Of a stretch of 39,635 bases of DNA, positions 26,888 to 33,454 are shown in pieces (position 1 is the stretch's first letter; every line of letters begins with the position of its first letter). This DNA comes from a virus: positions 1-39,635 of the IMG/VR virus record IMGVR_UViG_3300011116_001301, one strand, 5' to 3'. Both the position numbers and the translations under genes were made by a program. Under the pieces are notes generated by a model. That model had not been told where the DNA came from. It ran no database searches and saw only the letters and a list, made by a program, of their open reading frames with translations.

Positions 26888-27710
26888 CCTCAGCTAATTC
26901 AAGTTCTTTCATCATTTTATAAGCTCTGGCTAATCTTGTGAGGCCTATCCCGCCACCGAATCTTGGAAAGAAGTCATATGATAAGAATTGTTCTAATTCC
27001 TTTTCAACTCTTTCTTTACCGAATAGTTCAAATAATTTCTTAGCGTAATTACCATTCTCAATAGTATAGAAAGTATTTCTCATTTGTTCTACATTTGTGC
27101 TTCTTTCAGCTGAACCAATTGTTTCCTGTCCAAATAAGATAACATCAATTTTATTATATAAATCACTTCTATCGTGTTTCATATTCCAAAATGGATTTGT
27201 TCTTTCTGGGAAGTGCTCCAATGATACACAATGTCCGAAATCTTGCCACATTTTAGTTTCTTCTCTGTTTTCCAAAATCTGAACATCATATTTATCACAC
27301 ATAGAATTATAGAACACTCTATCAGGTGCTCCGAAACCTAAATGGATAAGCAATTCTTCTTCCATATTTCTTAAATCATTCATATCACCTTTAGATTCAA
27401 ACTCAAACATTGGGAAAATAAGTTCGTGTCTGCCAGGGATTGGATCTTTTTCTTGTCTGTATGAAGTTGAGATACAGAATACACCATTCCAATCTGGGTT
27501 TTCTAATAACTCGTGTTCCAACCACATTTGTCCTGTTTGTGGTAGAGGCCAAACTTCACCTGAGTAATTGAATTGTGTAATTGAGTGCGGATTTTCGCAT
27601 GCTGCCAAGATAGATAATCTTGATTGTGTAGGGACTTCTAAGAAGCCTTTTGCTAGGAAAAACTCCCTGAGTTTTTGCACTAGTTCGTGATATGTTTTTG
27701 TGTCTTTCAT
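26880..27710 (-). CDS. Class IIb aminoacyl-tRNA-synthetase-like catalytic core
   Basis: A 276-aa protein with the AspRS/AsnRS/LysRS-type catalytic domain. Visible: FLEVPTQSRLS (motif 1 region), PLPQTGQMWLEHELL (the substrate-binding SPQL-type segment), FCISTSYRQEKDPIPGRHEL (motif 2 with the ATP-binding Arg and flipping loop), FEFES, and FGGGIGLTRLARAYKM (motif 3 with its Arg). The N-terminal OB anticodon-binding domain of true AspRS/AsnRS is absent. Such cores activate an amino acid but act on other acceptors: asparagine synthesis (archaeal AS-AR), EF-P lysylation (EpmA), or unknown. It overlaps the end of the 25442 gene by 8 bases on the opposite strand. Confidence 0.85.
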   Translation of the reverse strand: MKDTKTYHELVQKLREFFLAKGFLEVPTQSRLSILAACENPHSITQFNYSGEVWPLPQTGQMWLEHELLENPDWNGVFCISTSYRQEKDPIPGRHELIFPMFEFESKGDMNDLRNMEEELLIHLGFGAPDRVFYNSMCDKYDVQILENREETKMWQDFGHCVSLEHFPERTNPFWNMKHDRSDLYNKIDVILFGQETIGSAERSTNVEQMRNTFYTIENGNYAKKLFELFGKERVEKELEQFLSYDFFPRFGGGIGLTRLARAYKMMKELELAEVK

Positions 27711-27736
27711 AATTTTCTTTTAAGTGTAAGCAAAAA

Positions 27737-27762
27737 AAAACCCAATAGAAATATTGGGTTTT
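27737..27762 (-). terminator. Hairpin terminator
   Basis: AAAACCCAAT and ATTGGGTTTT around a 6-base loop, with a T-run on the minus strand. It separates the 27767 gene from the synthetase-like gene. Confidence 0.85.
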
Positions 27763-27766
27763 AATT

Positions 27767-28006
27767 TTAATAATTTTCGTCTAAATCTTCATCGTCAAAA
27801 TTGTCAAATAAATCGTTTTCCTCTTCAAATGACTCATTAAAATCATCTTCTTCAGGTTGTTCTTCAAACTCATCTGTGACTTCATACATCAATTCGGTAA
27901 ATTGTTCTACCGTGATTTTGTTTTCAACGATTGCTTCATACATCAATAAACAAACCGTGTCAAAATCTTCAGTTTTAATCTTATTTTTTAATTCTGCTAA
28001 TTTCAT
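27767..28006 (-). CDS. Small acidic protein, 79 aa
   Basis: About half the residues in the second part are Asp or Glu (EEQPEEDDFNESFEEEND). The first part is a short helical domain (MKLAELKNKIKTEDFDTVCL). The acidic tail suggests DNA mimicry or binding to a basic partner, but there is no direct evidence. A TATTTAT string lies 18 bases upstream, too far to count with confidence. Confidence 0.62.
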   Translation of the reverse strand: MKLAELKNKIKTEDFDTVCLLMYEAIVENKITVEQFTELMYEVTDEFEEQPEEDDFNESFEEENDLFDNFDDEDLDENY

Positions 28007-28041
28007 AATTTTAATAATTTTAAGATAAATAGTCAGTTTTA

Positions 28042-28296
28042 TTAAAATGAAATTGGATTGTTATGTTTTTTCCAATTTTTACCATAACAAGCTTGCATCG
28101 CTGCTTTCCATTTAGATTTTGCTACTGATAAGTCCAACTTTTCTTTTACAGATTTTTTATAAACCTCAAAACTATATTTAGATGGGTCATAACCTGTTGC
28201 TCTGTTGTTGATGATTTTTCCGTGAGCATCCGTTGCGAATTGTCCAGTCTCATCAAACTTTTTGTAAATCTGTTTTTTTGTGTTTTTATTTTCCAT
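28042..28296 (-). CDS. Small basic protein, 84 aa
   Basis: Not recognised. Lys-rich at both ends (MENKNTKKQIYKKFDE, ACYGKNWKKHNN), with a DAHGKIINNRATGYDPSKYS middle. It lies directly before the acidic 79-aa gene in the same direction; opposite charges hint at a binding pair, which is only a guess. Confidence 0.62.
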   Translation of the reverse strand: MENKNTKKQIYKKFDETGQFATDAHGKIINNRATGYDPSKYSFEVYKKSVKEKLDLSVAKSKWKAAMQACYGKNWKKHNNPISF

Positions 28297-28343
28297 ATTC
28301 TAATTGTATTTAATTTATACTAAATTGTCAATTCTTTTTTTAA

Positions 28344-28598
28344 TTACTTAAATGTTATATATCCAACCGATCTCAATTCCTTTGAGTATTCTAATACATT
28401 TCTGTATGAGTAATACAAATCTCCGTGACAATTCCTGTAATCAAATTGACTGATGAATAACTCATAAGTAATCATTTCAACCACTCTTGGTAATCCTGGT
28501 GTGTGAGTTTCAATGAAAACTCTGTAAGTTTGTTCCTGCCCTACAAATTGGGCTAATCTTAAAATATCCTTCTCAAATTGTTCTTTTGTGATAATCAT
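28344..28598 (-). CDS. Hypothetical 84-aa protein
   Basis: Not recognised. Begins MIITKEQFEKDILRLAQFVG and ends in short strands (VLEYSKELRSVGYITFK). It starts 6 bases after the smpB stop, so it is probably translated from the smpB mRNA. Confidence 0.62.
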   Translation of the reverse strand: MIITKEQFEKDILRLAQFVGQEQTYRVFIETHTPGLPRVVEMITYELFISQFDYRNCHGDLYYSYRNVLEYSKELRSVGYITFK

Positions 28599-28604
28599 AC
28601 TATA

Positions 28605-29030
28605 TTATTTATAATTTTTAAGTTCTCTTTTTGTATCTCTTTCAATATCTTTGGTTTTAATGCTATCTTTTTTATCAAAAGATTTCTTACCTTTTCCCAC
28701 ACCAATAACTACTTTAGCCAATCCTTTTACAAAGATTAGTTCCAAAGGGATTAAAGCATATCCTTTTTGGATAAACTTATTGCGGATTTTGGTTATTTCT
28801 TTCTTATTCAATAACAAGGTTTTATCTCTTTTCTCATCAGGTGAAAAAGGATTGTTTTTATTCACATATAAACCTTTAAGAATAATTGAATTGGATGTGA
28901 TTATGCAGAAAGCATCGGTGAAGTTAGATTTACCATTTCTGATAGATTTAACTTCATCCCCTTTAAGAATAATACCTGCCGTGTATTGTTCCTCAATATT
29001 GTAATCATAAAATGCTTTCCTGTTTTTCAT
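28605..29030 (-). CDS. smpB: SmpB, SsrA (tmRNA)-binding protein
   Basis: A 141-aa protein that aligns by eye along the full SmpB length: NRKAFYDYNIEEQYTAGI, LKGDEVKSIRNGKSNFTDAF (the EVKS(L/I)R.G..N..D.. signature), TLLLNKKEITKI, then KGYALIPLELIFVKGLAKVV, and a basic C-terminal tail VGKGKKSFDKKDSIKTKDIE...R. The body binds the tRNA-like domain of tmRNA and mimics the missing anticodon arm; the tail reaches into the ribosome decoding centre. Phage-encoded SmpB is unusual. No tmRNA gene was found in the window, but five tRNA-like RNAs lie 15 kb away. It has a TATCTTTG box 4 bases before the ATG. Confidence 0.92.
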   Translation of the reverse strand: MKNRKAFYDYNIEEQYTAGIILKGDEVKSIRNGKSNFTDAFCIITSNSIILKGLYVNKNNPFSPDEKRDKTLLLNKKEITKIRNKFIQKGYALIPLELIFVKGLAKVVIGVGKGKKSFDKKDSIKTKDIERDTKRELKNYK

Positions 29031-29034
29031 CCCA

Positions 29035-29042
29035 CAAAGATA
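29035..29042 (-). promoter_or_regulatory. TAnnTTTG box (TATCTTTG) of smpB
   Basis: TATCTTTG, TGGG, then the ATG at 29030. It touches the stop codon of the next gene upstream. Confidence 0.75.
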
Positions 29043-29438
29043 TTATTTATTTTTAACAATTCCAATCAATTTTCTTAAACATTCCAATTCGGCTTGTTCA
29101 TAAGTTTCATATTCCCAATCACCGGTGGGTCTATTTTTAGGCATTGTCCAGTGTTCTTCACCTGTCTTATAATTCCATATCCAATAGTTATAACCTAATT
29201 GATGTGAATGTTGATCGGTAGTTGGATCTATTGAATGTTGCCAATCATATTTCTCCCTTAGAAATCTGAAACATTGAGAAAATGTGGGAGCAACAATACC
29301 ATCTTTAATTAAATCTGATTGAATTGCTTTCCCAATCTCTAATCCGTAATCCTCAGATACATACAAAGCCAAACAAGGTTCGTTAAAACCAAGTTCTATT
29401 ACAGCCAACGCCTCTTTATATGGTGCAAAATCTTTCAT
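29043..29438 (-). CDS. DFxPYxExxxLKELGF-type protein, copy 2
   Basis: A 131-aa protein of a family I recall as common in Bacteroidetes phages and prophages. Features: DFAPYKEALAVIELGFNEPC at the start, APTFSQCFRFLREKY in the middle, and YEQAELECLRKLIGIVK at the end. Function unknown. It is a tandem paralogue of the next gene upstream, whose stop it follows by 1 base. The ATG at 29438 matches the start of that paralogue better than an upstream in-frame ATG. Confidence 0.82.
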   Translation of the reverse strand: MKDFAPYKEALAVIELGFNEPCLALYVSEDYGLEIGKAIQSDLIKDGIVAPTFSQCFRFLREKYDWQHSIDPTTDQHSHQLGYNYWIWNYKTGEEHWTMPKNRPTGDWEYETYEQAELECLRKLIGIVKNK

Positions 29439-29439
29439 A

Positions 29440-29844
29440 TTATTTTTGTTTAACAATTTCAATTAGTTTTCTAAGACAAGCAAGTTCTGCTTCTTCGTAG
29501 GTAGTAAAGTTTCCTTTTGATATATTTTCTTGGCGTTTACCATTTATATGATATGCGTGTATTTCTCCACCATAACTATATTCTGATAATACTCCACTAA
29601 ATAAAATATACTTCTCTCGAAACCAACGGAAGGCTTGTGAGAATGTTGGAGCTGAAATACAATCTCCTCCACTATCTGAGTGGCTTTCTTTATTAGTTTT
29701 TAACTTTGGATGACCCCAAATACTCGTACAAAATATAAGTTCAGGGGTATAAGTCCATTGCTTTATACAAGGTTCATCAAACCCTAATTCCTTTAATTCC
29801 ATACTTTCTGAATATGGGACAAAATCTTTTTCTAAATTATTCAT
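29440..29844 (-). CDS. DFxPYxExxxLKELGF-type protein, copy 1
   Basis: A 134-aa paralogue of the downstream gene: DFVPYSESMELKELGFDEPC, APTFSQAFRWFREKY and YEEAELACLRKLIEIVK. The middle has diverged strongly, so the duplication is old or the core is under diversifying selection. It leads the pair with a TAATTTTG box. Confidence 0.82.
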   Translation of the reverse strand: MNNLEKDFVPYSESMELKELGFDEPCIKQWTYTPELIFCTSIWGHPKLKTNKESHSDSGGDCISAPTFSQAFRWFREKYILFSGVLSEYSYGGEIHAYHINGKRQENISKGNFTTYEEAELACLRKLIEIVKQK

Positions 29845-29848
29845 ATCA

Positions 29849-29856
29849 CAAAATTA
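29849..29856 (-). promoter_or_regulatory. TAnnTTTG box (TAATTTTG)
   Basis: TAATTTTG, TGAT, then the ATG at 29844. It overlaps the stop of the 29854-30066 gene. Confidence 0.65.
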
Positions 29857-30066
29857 TTTTTCCTGAAAACAATAACTAACCTTACCCTCAGTAAATGGTT
29901 TATAGATTTCAATCTGTTTCTTAGCAAACTCTTCCTTTACTTCCTTTGCTACATCACTTGAAAATGGACAATCCATAGCCCAATTATTACCAAATCTTCC
30001 CATTTTGGTATTACCTGTGTCTGAAATTATCAATAAAACTTGATTGATTGGTTTTTTTTTCTTCAT
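29854..30066 (-). CDS. Hypothetical 70-aa protein
   Basis: Not recognised. Basic start (MKKKKPINQVLLIISDTG), then a small alpha/beta domain (VAKEVKEEFAKKQIEIYKPF). The ATG at 30066 was chosen because a TATATTTG box ends 4 bases before it; an in-frame ATG at 30081 lies upstream of that box. Confidence 0.68.
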   Translation of the reverse strand: MKKKKPINQVLLIISDTGNTKMGRFGNNWAMDCPFSSDVAKEVKEEFAKKQIEIYKPFTEGKVSYCFQEK

Positions 30067-30070
30067 CCCA

Positions 30071-30078
30071 CAAATATA
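30071..30078 (-). promoter_or_regulatory. TAnnTTTG box (TATATTTG)
   Basis: TATATTTG, TGGG, then the ATG at 30066. Confidence 0.75.
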
Positions 30079-30085
30079 CAAAAAA

Positions 30086-31339
30086 TTATCTATTCCCCAA
30101 AATAGTTATCATATTTTCTATAACTCCTTGATGTTCAGATATGTCTTTCAATTTAATTGTTCCAACCGATAATCTAAACCATCCTTTATTATCTGTTGAG
30201 CCAAAATACTCAAATGGAACTAATCCCACTTTACATTCATCAATAAGGAAATCTAACATTTGTTCCAAACTATTAAACTTATCCACATAACCCAAATAAA
30301 CAGATATGTAAATAGCCCCATCAGGTTTTTTGTAGTCAATATTATAACCCTCAGATTTCATCTTCTCTAATACATCACAAATACCATTACATATTTGTCC
30401 AAAAGTATTATTTCTCCCCGATAAAATCGTTTCAATACCATAATAAGGATCATCTCTATCCATTGATAGGTATTGCCCAACCGCAATCTGTTCAGGTTTA
30501 TTAGCCCAAGCCCCAATATGACTGAATATCTCACCAGCCTTTTTAATTAAATGCTCAGGTCCAAACATCCATCCAACCCTTACACCTGTCGCAGCCAATG
30601 ACTTAGATATACCATCAACACATACCAAAAAATCTTTGATCTGAGGAACCAATTTAATTGGATGATGTGTTTGTATTCTTGATAAATCTGAATAAATCTG
30701 GTCAAAGAAAAGATATACTGGTTTGTAATTATTGCTCACTTCCAACCTTCTTTTATTTTCATCCACTATAATTTGGCATATTTCCTTTAATACATCAGGA
30801 TTGATTATTTTTCCTGTTGGATTTTGGGGTGAGCAAAGACATATCATTCTTGCTGTCTTGATATTATCTTTAATTTGTTTTGCCGTTGGAAAGAAATCAT
30901 TTTGGGGTGAGCATTCAATTTTAACCGCCCTTCCATCGTGTAAGAAGGTATAATGGTTATTATTCCAACTTGGAACTGGGAATATAATTTCATCACCTTT
31001 ATCAATGATTGTCTTGAAAATTGTGTAGATAAGAGGTCTAACACCAGCACCAATAAGTATTTGGTTCGGTGAATAATCTATAAAATGAGTTTTTCTAAGA
31101 TGTGATGAAACAGCTTCTCTAAGTGATAACTCACCAACAGGTGTTGGATAATTCGTATTGGATTGATTGAAGTTTAATTGAATATAATTATTCAATTTTT
31201 GTGGTATAGGATACAATTGAGAATCAAAATCCCCAATCGTATAGTTATATACCTTTTCAGTTTTAGCCTTTATTTTGCTTGATATTTTTAGTATCTCAGA
31301 ACCAATAATATCTTCTCCGTATTTAGATAGTTGTCCCAT
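30086..31339 (-). CDS. Class I PLP-dependent aminotransferase (aspartate aminotransferase fold)
   Basis: A 417-aa enzyme with a complete class I/II active site: NYPTPVGELSLREAV (substrate and PLP entry), CLCSPQNPTGKI with the PLP-contacting Asn, FFDQIYSDL with the Asp that pairs with the pyridine N and the Tyr, DGISKSLAATGVRVGW with the Schiff-base Lys (about residue 250), and WFRLSVGT with the Arg that binds the substrate carboxylate. It should move an amino group between an amino acid and a 2-oxo acid; the substrate cannot be read. Aminotransferases are rare in phages. The ATG at 31339 follows the stop of the 31341-32330 gene by 1 base; an earlier ATG would overlap that gene. Confidence 0.9.
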   Translation of the reverse strand: MGQLSKYGEDIIGSEILKISSKIKAKTEKVYNYTIGDFDSQLYPIPQKLNNYIQLNFNQSNTNYPTPVGELSLREAVSSHLRKTHFIDYSPNQILIGAGVRPLIYTIFKTIIDKGDEIIFPVPSWNNNHYTFLHDGRAVKIECSPQNDFFPTAKQIKDNIKTARMICLCSPQNPTGKIINPDVLKEICQIIVDENKRRLEVSNNYKPVYLFFDQIYSDLSRIQTHHPIKLVPQIKDFLVCVDGISKSLAATGVRVGWMFGPEHLIKKAGEIFSHIGAWANKPEQIAVGQYLSMDRDDPYYGIETILSGRNNTFGQICNGICDVLEKMKSEGYNIDYKKPDGAIYISVYLGYVDKFNSLEQMLDFLIDECKVGLVPFEYFGSTDNKGWFRLSVGTIKLKDISEHQGVIENMITILGNR

Positions 31340-31340
31340 A

Positions 31341-32330
31341 TTACGCCATTGTTTCTCCCATATCCATTGCTTCATTCATACCCATTGCTTCATTTTCATA
31401 ATATGTATTCATTGGCATTTCTGCCATATCCATCGCCTCACCTGCCATCATAGCCACTGGTTCTTCCATAGTTGGTTCTGGTGTTGATCTCATAGTTTCA
31501 TATTCATAATAACTGATAAGATTTTTGGTTTCAACCTCATCCAATAAAGAAGCATTTTGGATATTGTTTTCTCTACAATAGCTGATGAATAATTCTTTAA
31601 GGTGTAAAGGGATTGGAACAAACATCATTTCCATTCTACTATCCCAATCAGTCCAACAAGAAAACTTGGTTGAGAAATTATATATTTCCATTAGTTCAGC
31701 ATCATAAGCAACTGATTCCTCATCATCATATGATTTTTTAATTGGACCTCCTACTAAATCCTGATGAGTTCTGGGTTTTAATGTTTCATGGTAATATGAT
31801 TTTTCCATATCATAATACAAACCAATTTTTCTATTCACACCTTTTTCAATGAAGTAAGCTAAAATACCTTTATCGGTATATCTGTAAAAATATTCAGATT
31901 GAGTGACACACCATTTAGTTCCTCTACCATAAACAGAAGCTGCATCATATGAAAGAGGTAAGAATAACATATAGTTATCATCTTCATAAAGGACTTTAAT
32001 TTCCTTTTTAGCCTTACCAACTGATTTTGTTAAAGTAGCTTCTTTAATTGCTTTTTTAATTGATGCCATATTTTTATACTGATTTAAGTCAGCATTTTCA
32101 ATCATACCATTTTTCGCCAATTGGTCAAATGTTTTTAATTTTTGCATAATGTATTCCATTTCATTTATTGCCGTAAGCTCAAAATCATTGGATAGATTAT
32201 TTGTAAAACGAAGTATGTGCTCCGCATATTTTTTTGTTTTGGAATTGTCAATATTATTCGCCAATTCAATAAAATCAATAGGTTTTATTTTACCCTTAAA
32301 CTTTTCCCTAATTAAATCAATTTTAGCCAT
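31341..32330 (-). CDS. WC-motif family protein 2 with Met-rich tail
   Basis: A 329-aa protein. The WC module is at about residues 115-165: DDNYMLFLPLSYDAASVYGR, then TKWCVTQ (W140-C141), YFYRYTDKGILAYFIEKG. The N-terminus (MAKIDLIREKFKGKIKPIDF) is helical but lacks a clear (L/I)xE end. The last 50 residues hold 13 Met, in repeats such as EAMDMAE, EAMGMNE and EAMDMGE. It lies between a short gene (8-base overlap at its start) and the aminotransferase (1 base). Confidence 0.62.
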   Translation of the reverse strand: MAKIDLIREKFKGKIKPIDFIELANNIDNSKTKKYAEHILRFTNNLSNDFELTAINEMEYIMQKLKTFDQLAKNGMIENADLNQYKNMASIKKAIKEATLTKSVGKAKKEIKVLYEDDNYMLFLPLSYDAASVYGRGTKWCVTQSEYFYRYTDKGILAYFIEKGVNRKIGLYYDMEKSYYHETLKPRTHQDLVGGPIKKSYDDEESVAYDAELMEIYNFSTKFSCWTDWDSRMEMMFVPIPLHLKELFISYCRENNIQNASLLDEVETKNLISYYEYETMRSTPEPTMEEPVAMMAGEAMDMAEMPMNTYYENEAMGMNEAMDMGETMA

Positions 32331-32601
32331 TTGTTTCTAAGTTATATTGTGTGTTTATTTGTATTTTGTTATTCTTAAAATCTTTCATTAGCGGATCTCC
32401 GAATTCATCCACCCATTTATCATAATCAATAAGTTTTTGTTGTTCCTTGAATATGATTTTTAATTTCCCATTATCACCAAGAATTGTAATTTTCTCTTCT
32501 CCTTGTGTAATATCAATGGGTGAAAAGTTTATTAGTTGTGCCATTGTGGCAAAAAACTCAAACTTTGCTTTATCTTTCAATGTATCTCTTAAATCTGTCA
32601 T
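32323..32601 (-). CDS. Hypothetical 92-aa protein
   Basis: Not recognised. An amphipathic N-terminal helix (MTDLRDTLKDKAKFEFFA) is followed by a small beta domain (ITQGEEKITILGDNGKLKII). It overlaps the 31341-32330 gene by 8 bases and the upstream lipoprotein gene by 4, in a tightly packed operon. Confidence 0.62.
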   Translation of the reverse strand: MTDLRDTLKDKAKFEFFATMAQLINFSPIDITQGEEKITILGDNGKLKIIFKEQQKLIDYDKWVDEFGDPLMKDFKNNKIQINTQYNLETNG

Positions 32602-32801
32602 TGCTCTATCGTATATTCGTTATGTTTAATAATCCATTTAATTTCACCATCTTTATATAATAATAATTGTCCTTCATCGGTTATTATTACTTTATCACAA
32701 ACATAAGTTGTATCGGTAATAACTTTTGTTTGTTTATGGGTTTCAATATTACAAGATAAGATACTAAATATCGTTATCATTCCAATTATACGGAATACCA
32801 T
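32598..32801 (-). CDS. Small putative lipoprotein
   Basis: A 67-aa protein, MVFRIIGMITIFSILSC with a lipobox Cys at 17, then a small domain with YVCDKVIITDEGQLLLY. The start lies inside the preceding gene and two other ATG codons are near, so the exact start is uncertain. Confidence 0.58.
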   Translation of the reverse strand: MVFRIIGMITIFSILSCNIETHKQTKVITDTTYVCDKVIITDEGQLLLYKDGEIKWIIKHNEYTIEQ

Positions 32802-33132
32802 TGTCATAATCAATCGTCTTAAATGATTTTATTAAATTATCTATTTCTGTTAAATCTTTACTTTTTGGATCAATCTTTAATAAATGTTTTTGGTAGTTTT
32901 TAATCAACTTAAACATACCATCAAACCCATTTACAGCATTTAATATGAATACAGCATCTTTCCTGGTATCAATAATATTTTGTTCGTCCCTATGCTCTTC
33001 AACTTCAGCTGTTATCGTGCCAACAAACAAATTAGTTTCATCAATTAAATCAATTGAACCGAACGTATCCATATCATCAGTATCAGTCCTTTCTTCCATT
33101 CTTAGAGGAAGTTTCATACTTCTATCAAACAT
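32764..33132 (-). CDS. Hypothetical protein with NGIPxxW tail
   Basis: A 122-aa acidic protein (MEERTDTDDMDTFGSIDLID), then VGTITAEVEEHRDEQNIIDT and a helical part, ending TIDYDNGIPYNWNDNDI. Its start codon overlaps the stop of the next gene (TAATG). The segment encoding the tail overlaps the start of the lipoprotein gene in another frame. Confidence 0.68.
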   Translation of the reverse strand: MFDRSMKLPLRMEERTDTDDMDTFGSIDLIDETNLFVGTITAEVEEHRDEQNIIDTRKDAVFILNAVNGFDGMFKLIKNYQKHLLKIDPKSKDLTEIDNLIKSFKTIDYDNGIPYNWNDNDI

Positions 33133-33404
33133 TACCATTTTTCAGGGACCCCATTCCCAATATCATTTTTTCTCACCTTAAATAATAACCAAACATAATA
33201 ACATAATAAAGGTGCATTTACACATAAACCGAAAATCACACCAACTGTAAAACTACCAATACCAAAAAAAGGTAATGAGCTCAGCATTAAAGATATTAAA
33301 ACCCAAGTAAATCCAAAGAAATAAAGACCCTTACCTCTTTTTGCAGAAAAAGTTAAACTTTTTAACCTTCTTTCAGGAAACCATTCAATCATATAATTTT
33401 TCAT
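33132..33404 (-). CDS. Small membrane protein with NGVPxxW tail
   Basis: A 90-aa protein: a basic N-terminus (FPERRLKSLTFSAKRGKG), two hydrophobic helices (about residues 25-45 and 52-75), and the end KNDIGNGVPEKW, where the tail is the very C-terminus. It shows that the shared tail also occurs on a membrane protein, on a terminus that probably faces the cytosol. The ATG at 33404 was chosen because it opens with a charged segment before the helices. Confidence 0.62.
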   Translation of the reverse strand: MKNYMIEWFPERRLKSLTFSAKRGKGLYFFGFTWVLISLMLSSLPFFGIGSFTVGVIFGLCVNAPLLCYYVWLLFKVRKNDIGNGVPEKW

Positions 33405-33441
33405 ATTATGAAGTATATTAAATAAAAACCAAAAAAGAAAA

Positions 33442-33448
33442 TATTTAT
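33442..33448 (+). promoter_or_regulatory. TATTTAT box of the MORN-lysozyme gene
   Basis: AATATTTATGATAATATG, 6-base spacer to the ATG at 33455. Confidence 0.5.
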
Positions 33449-33454
33449 GATAAT

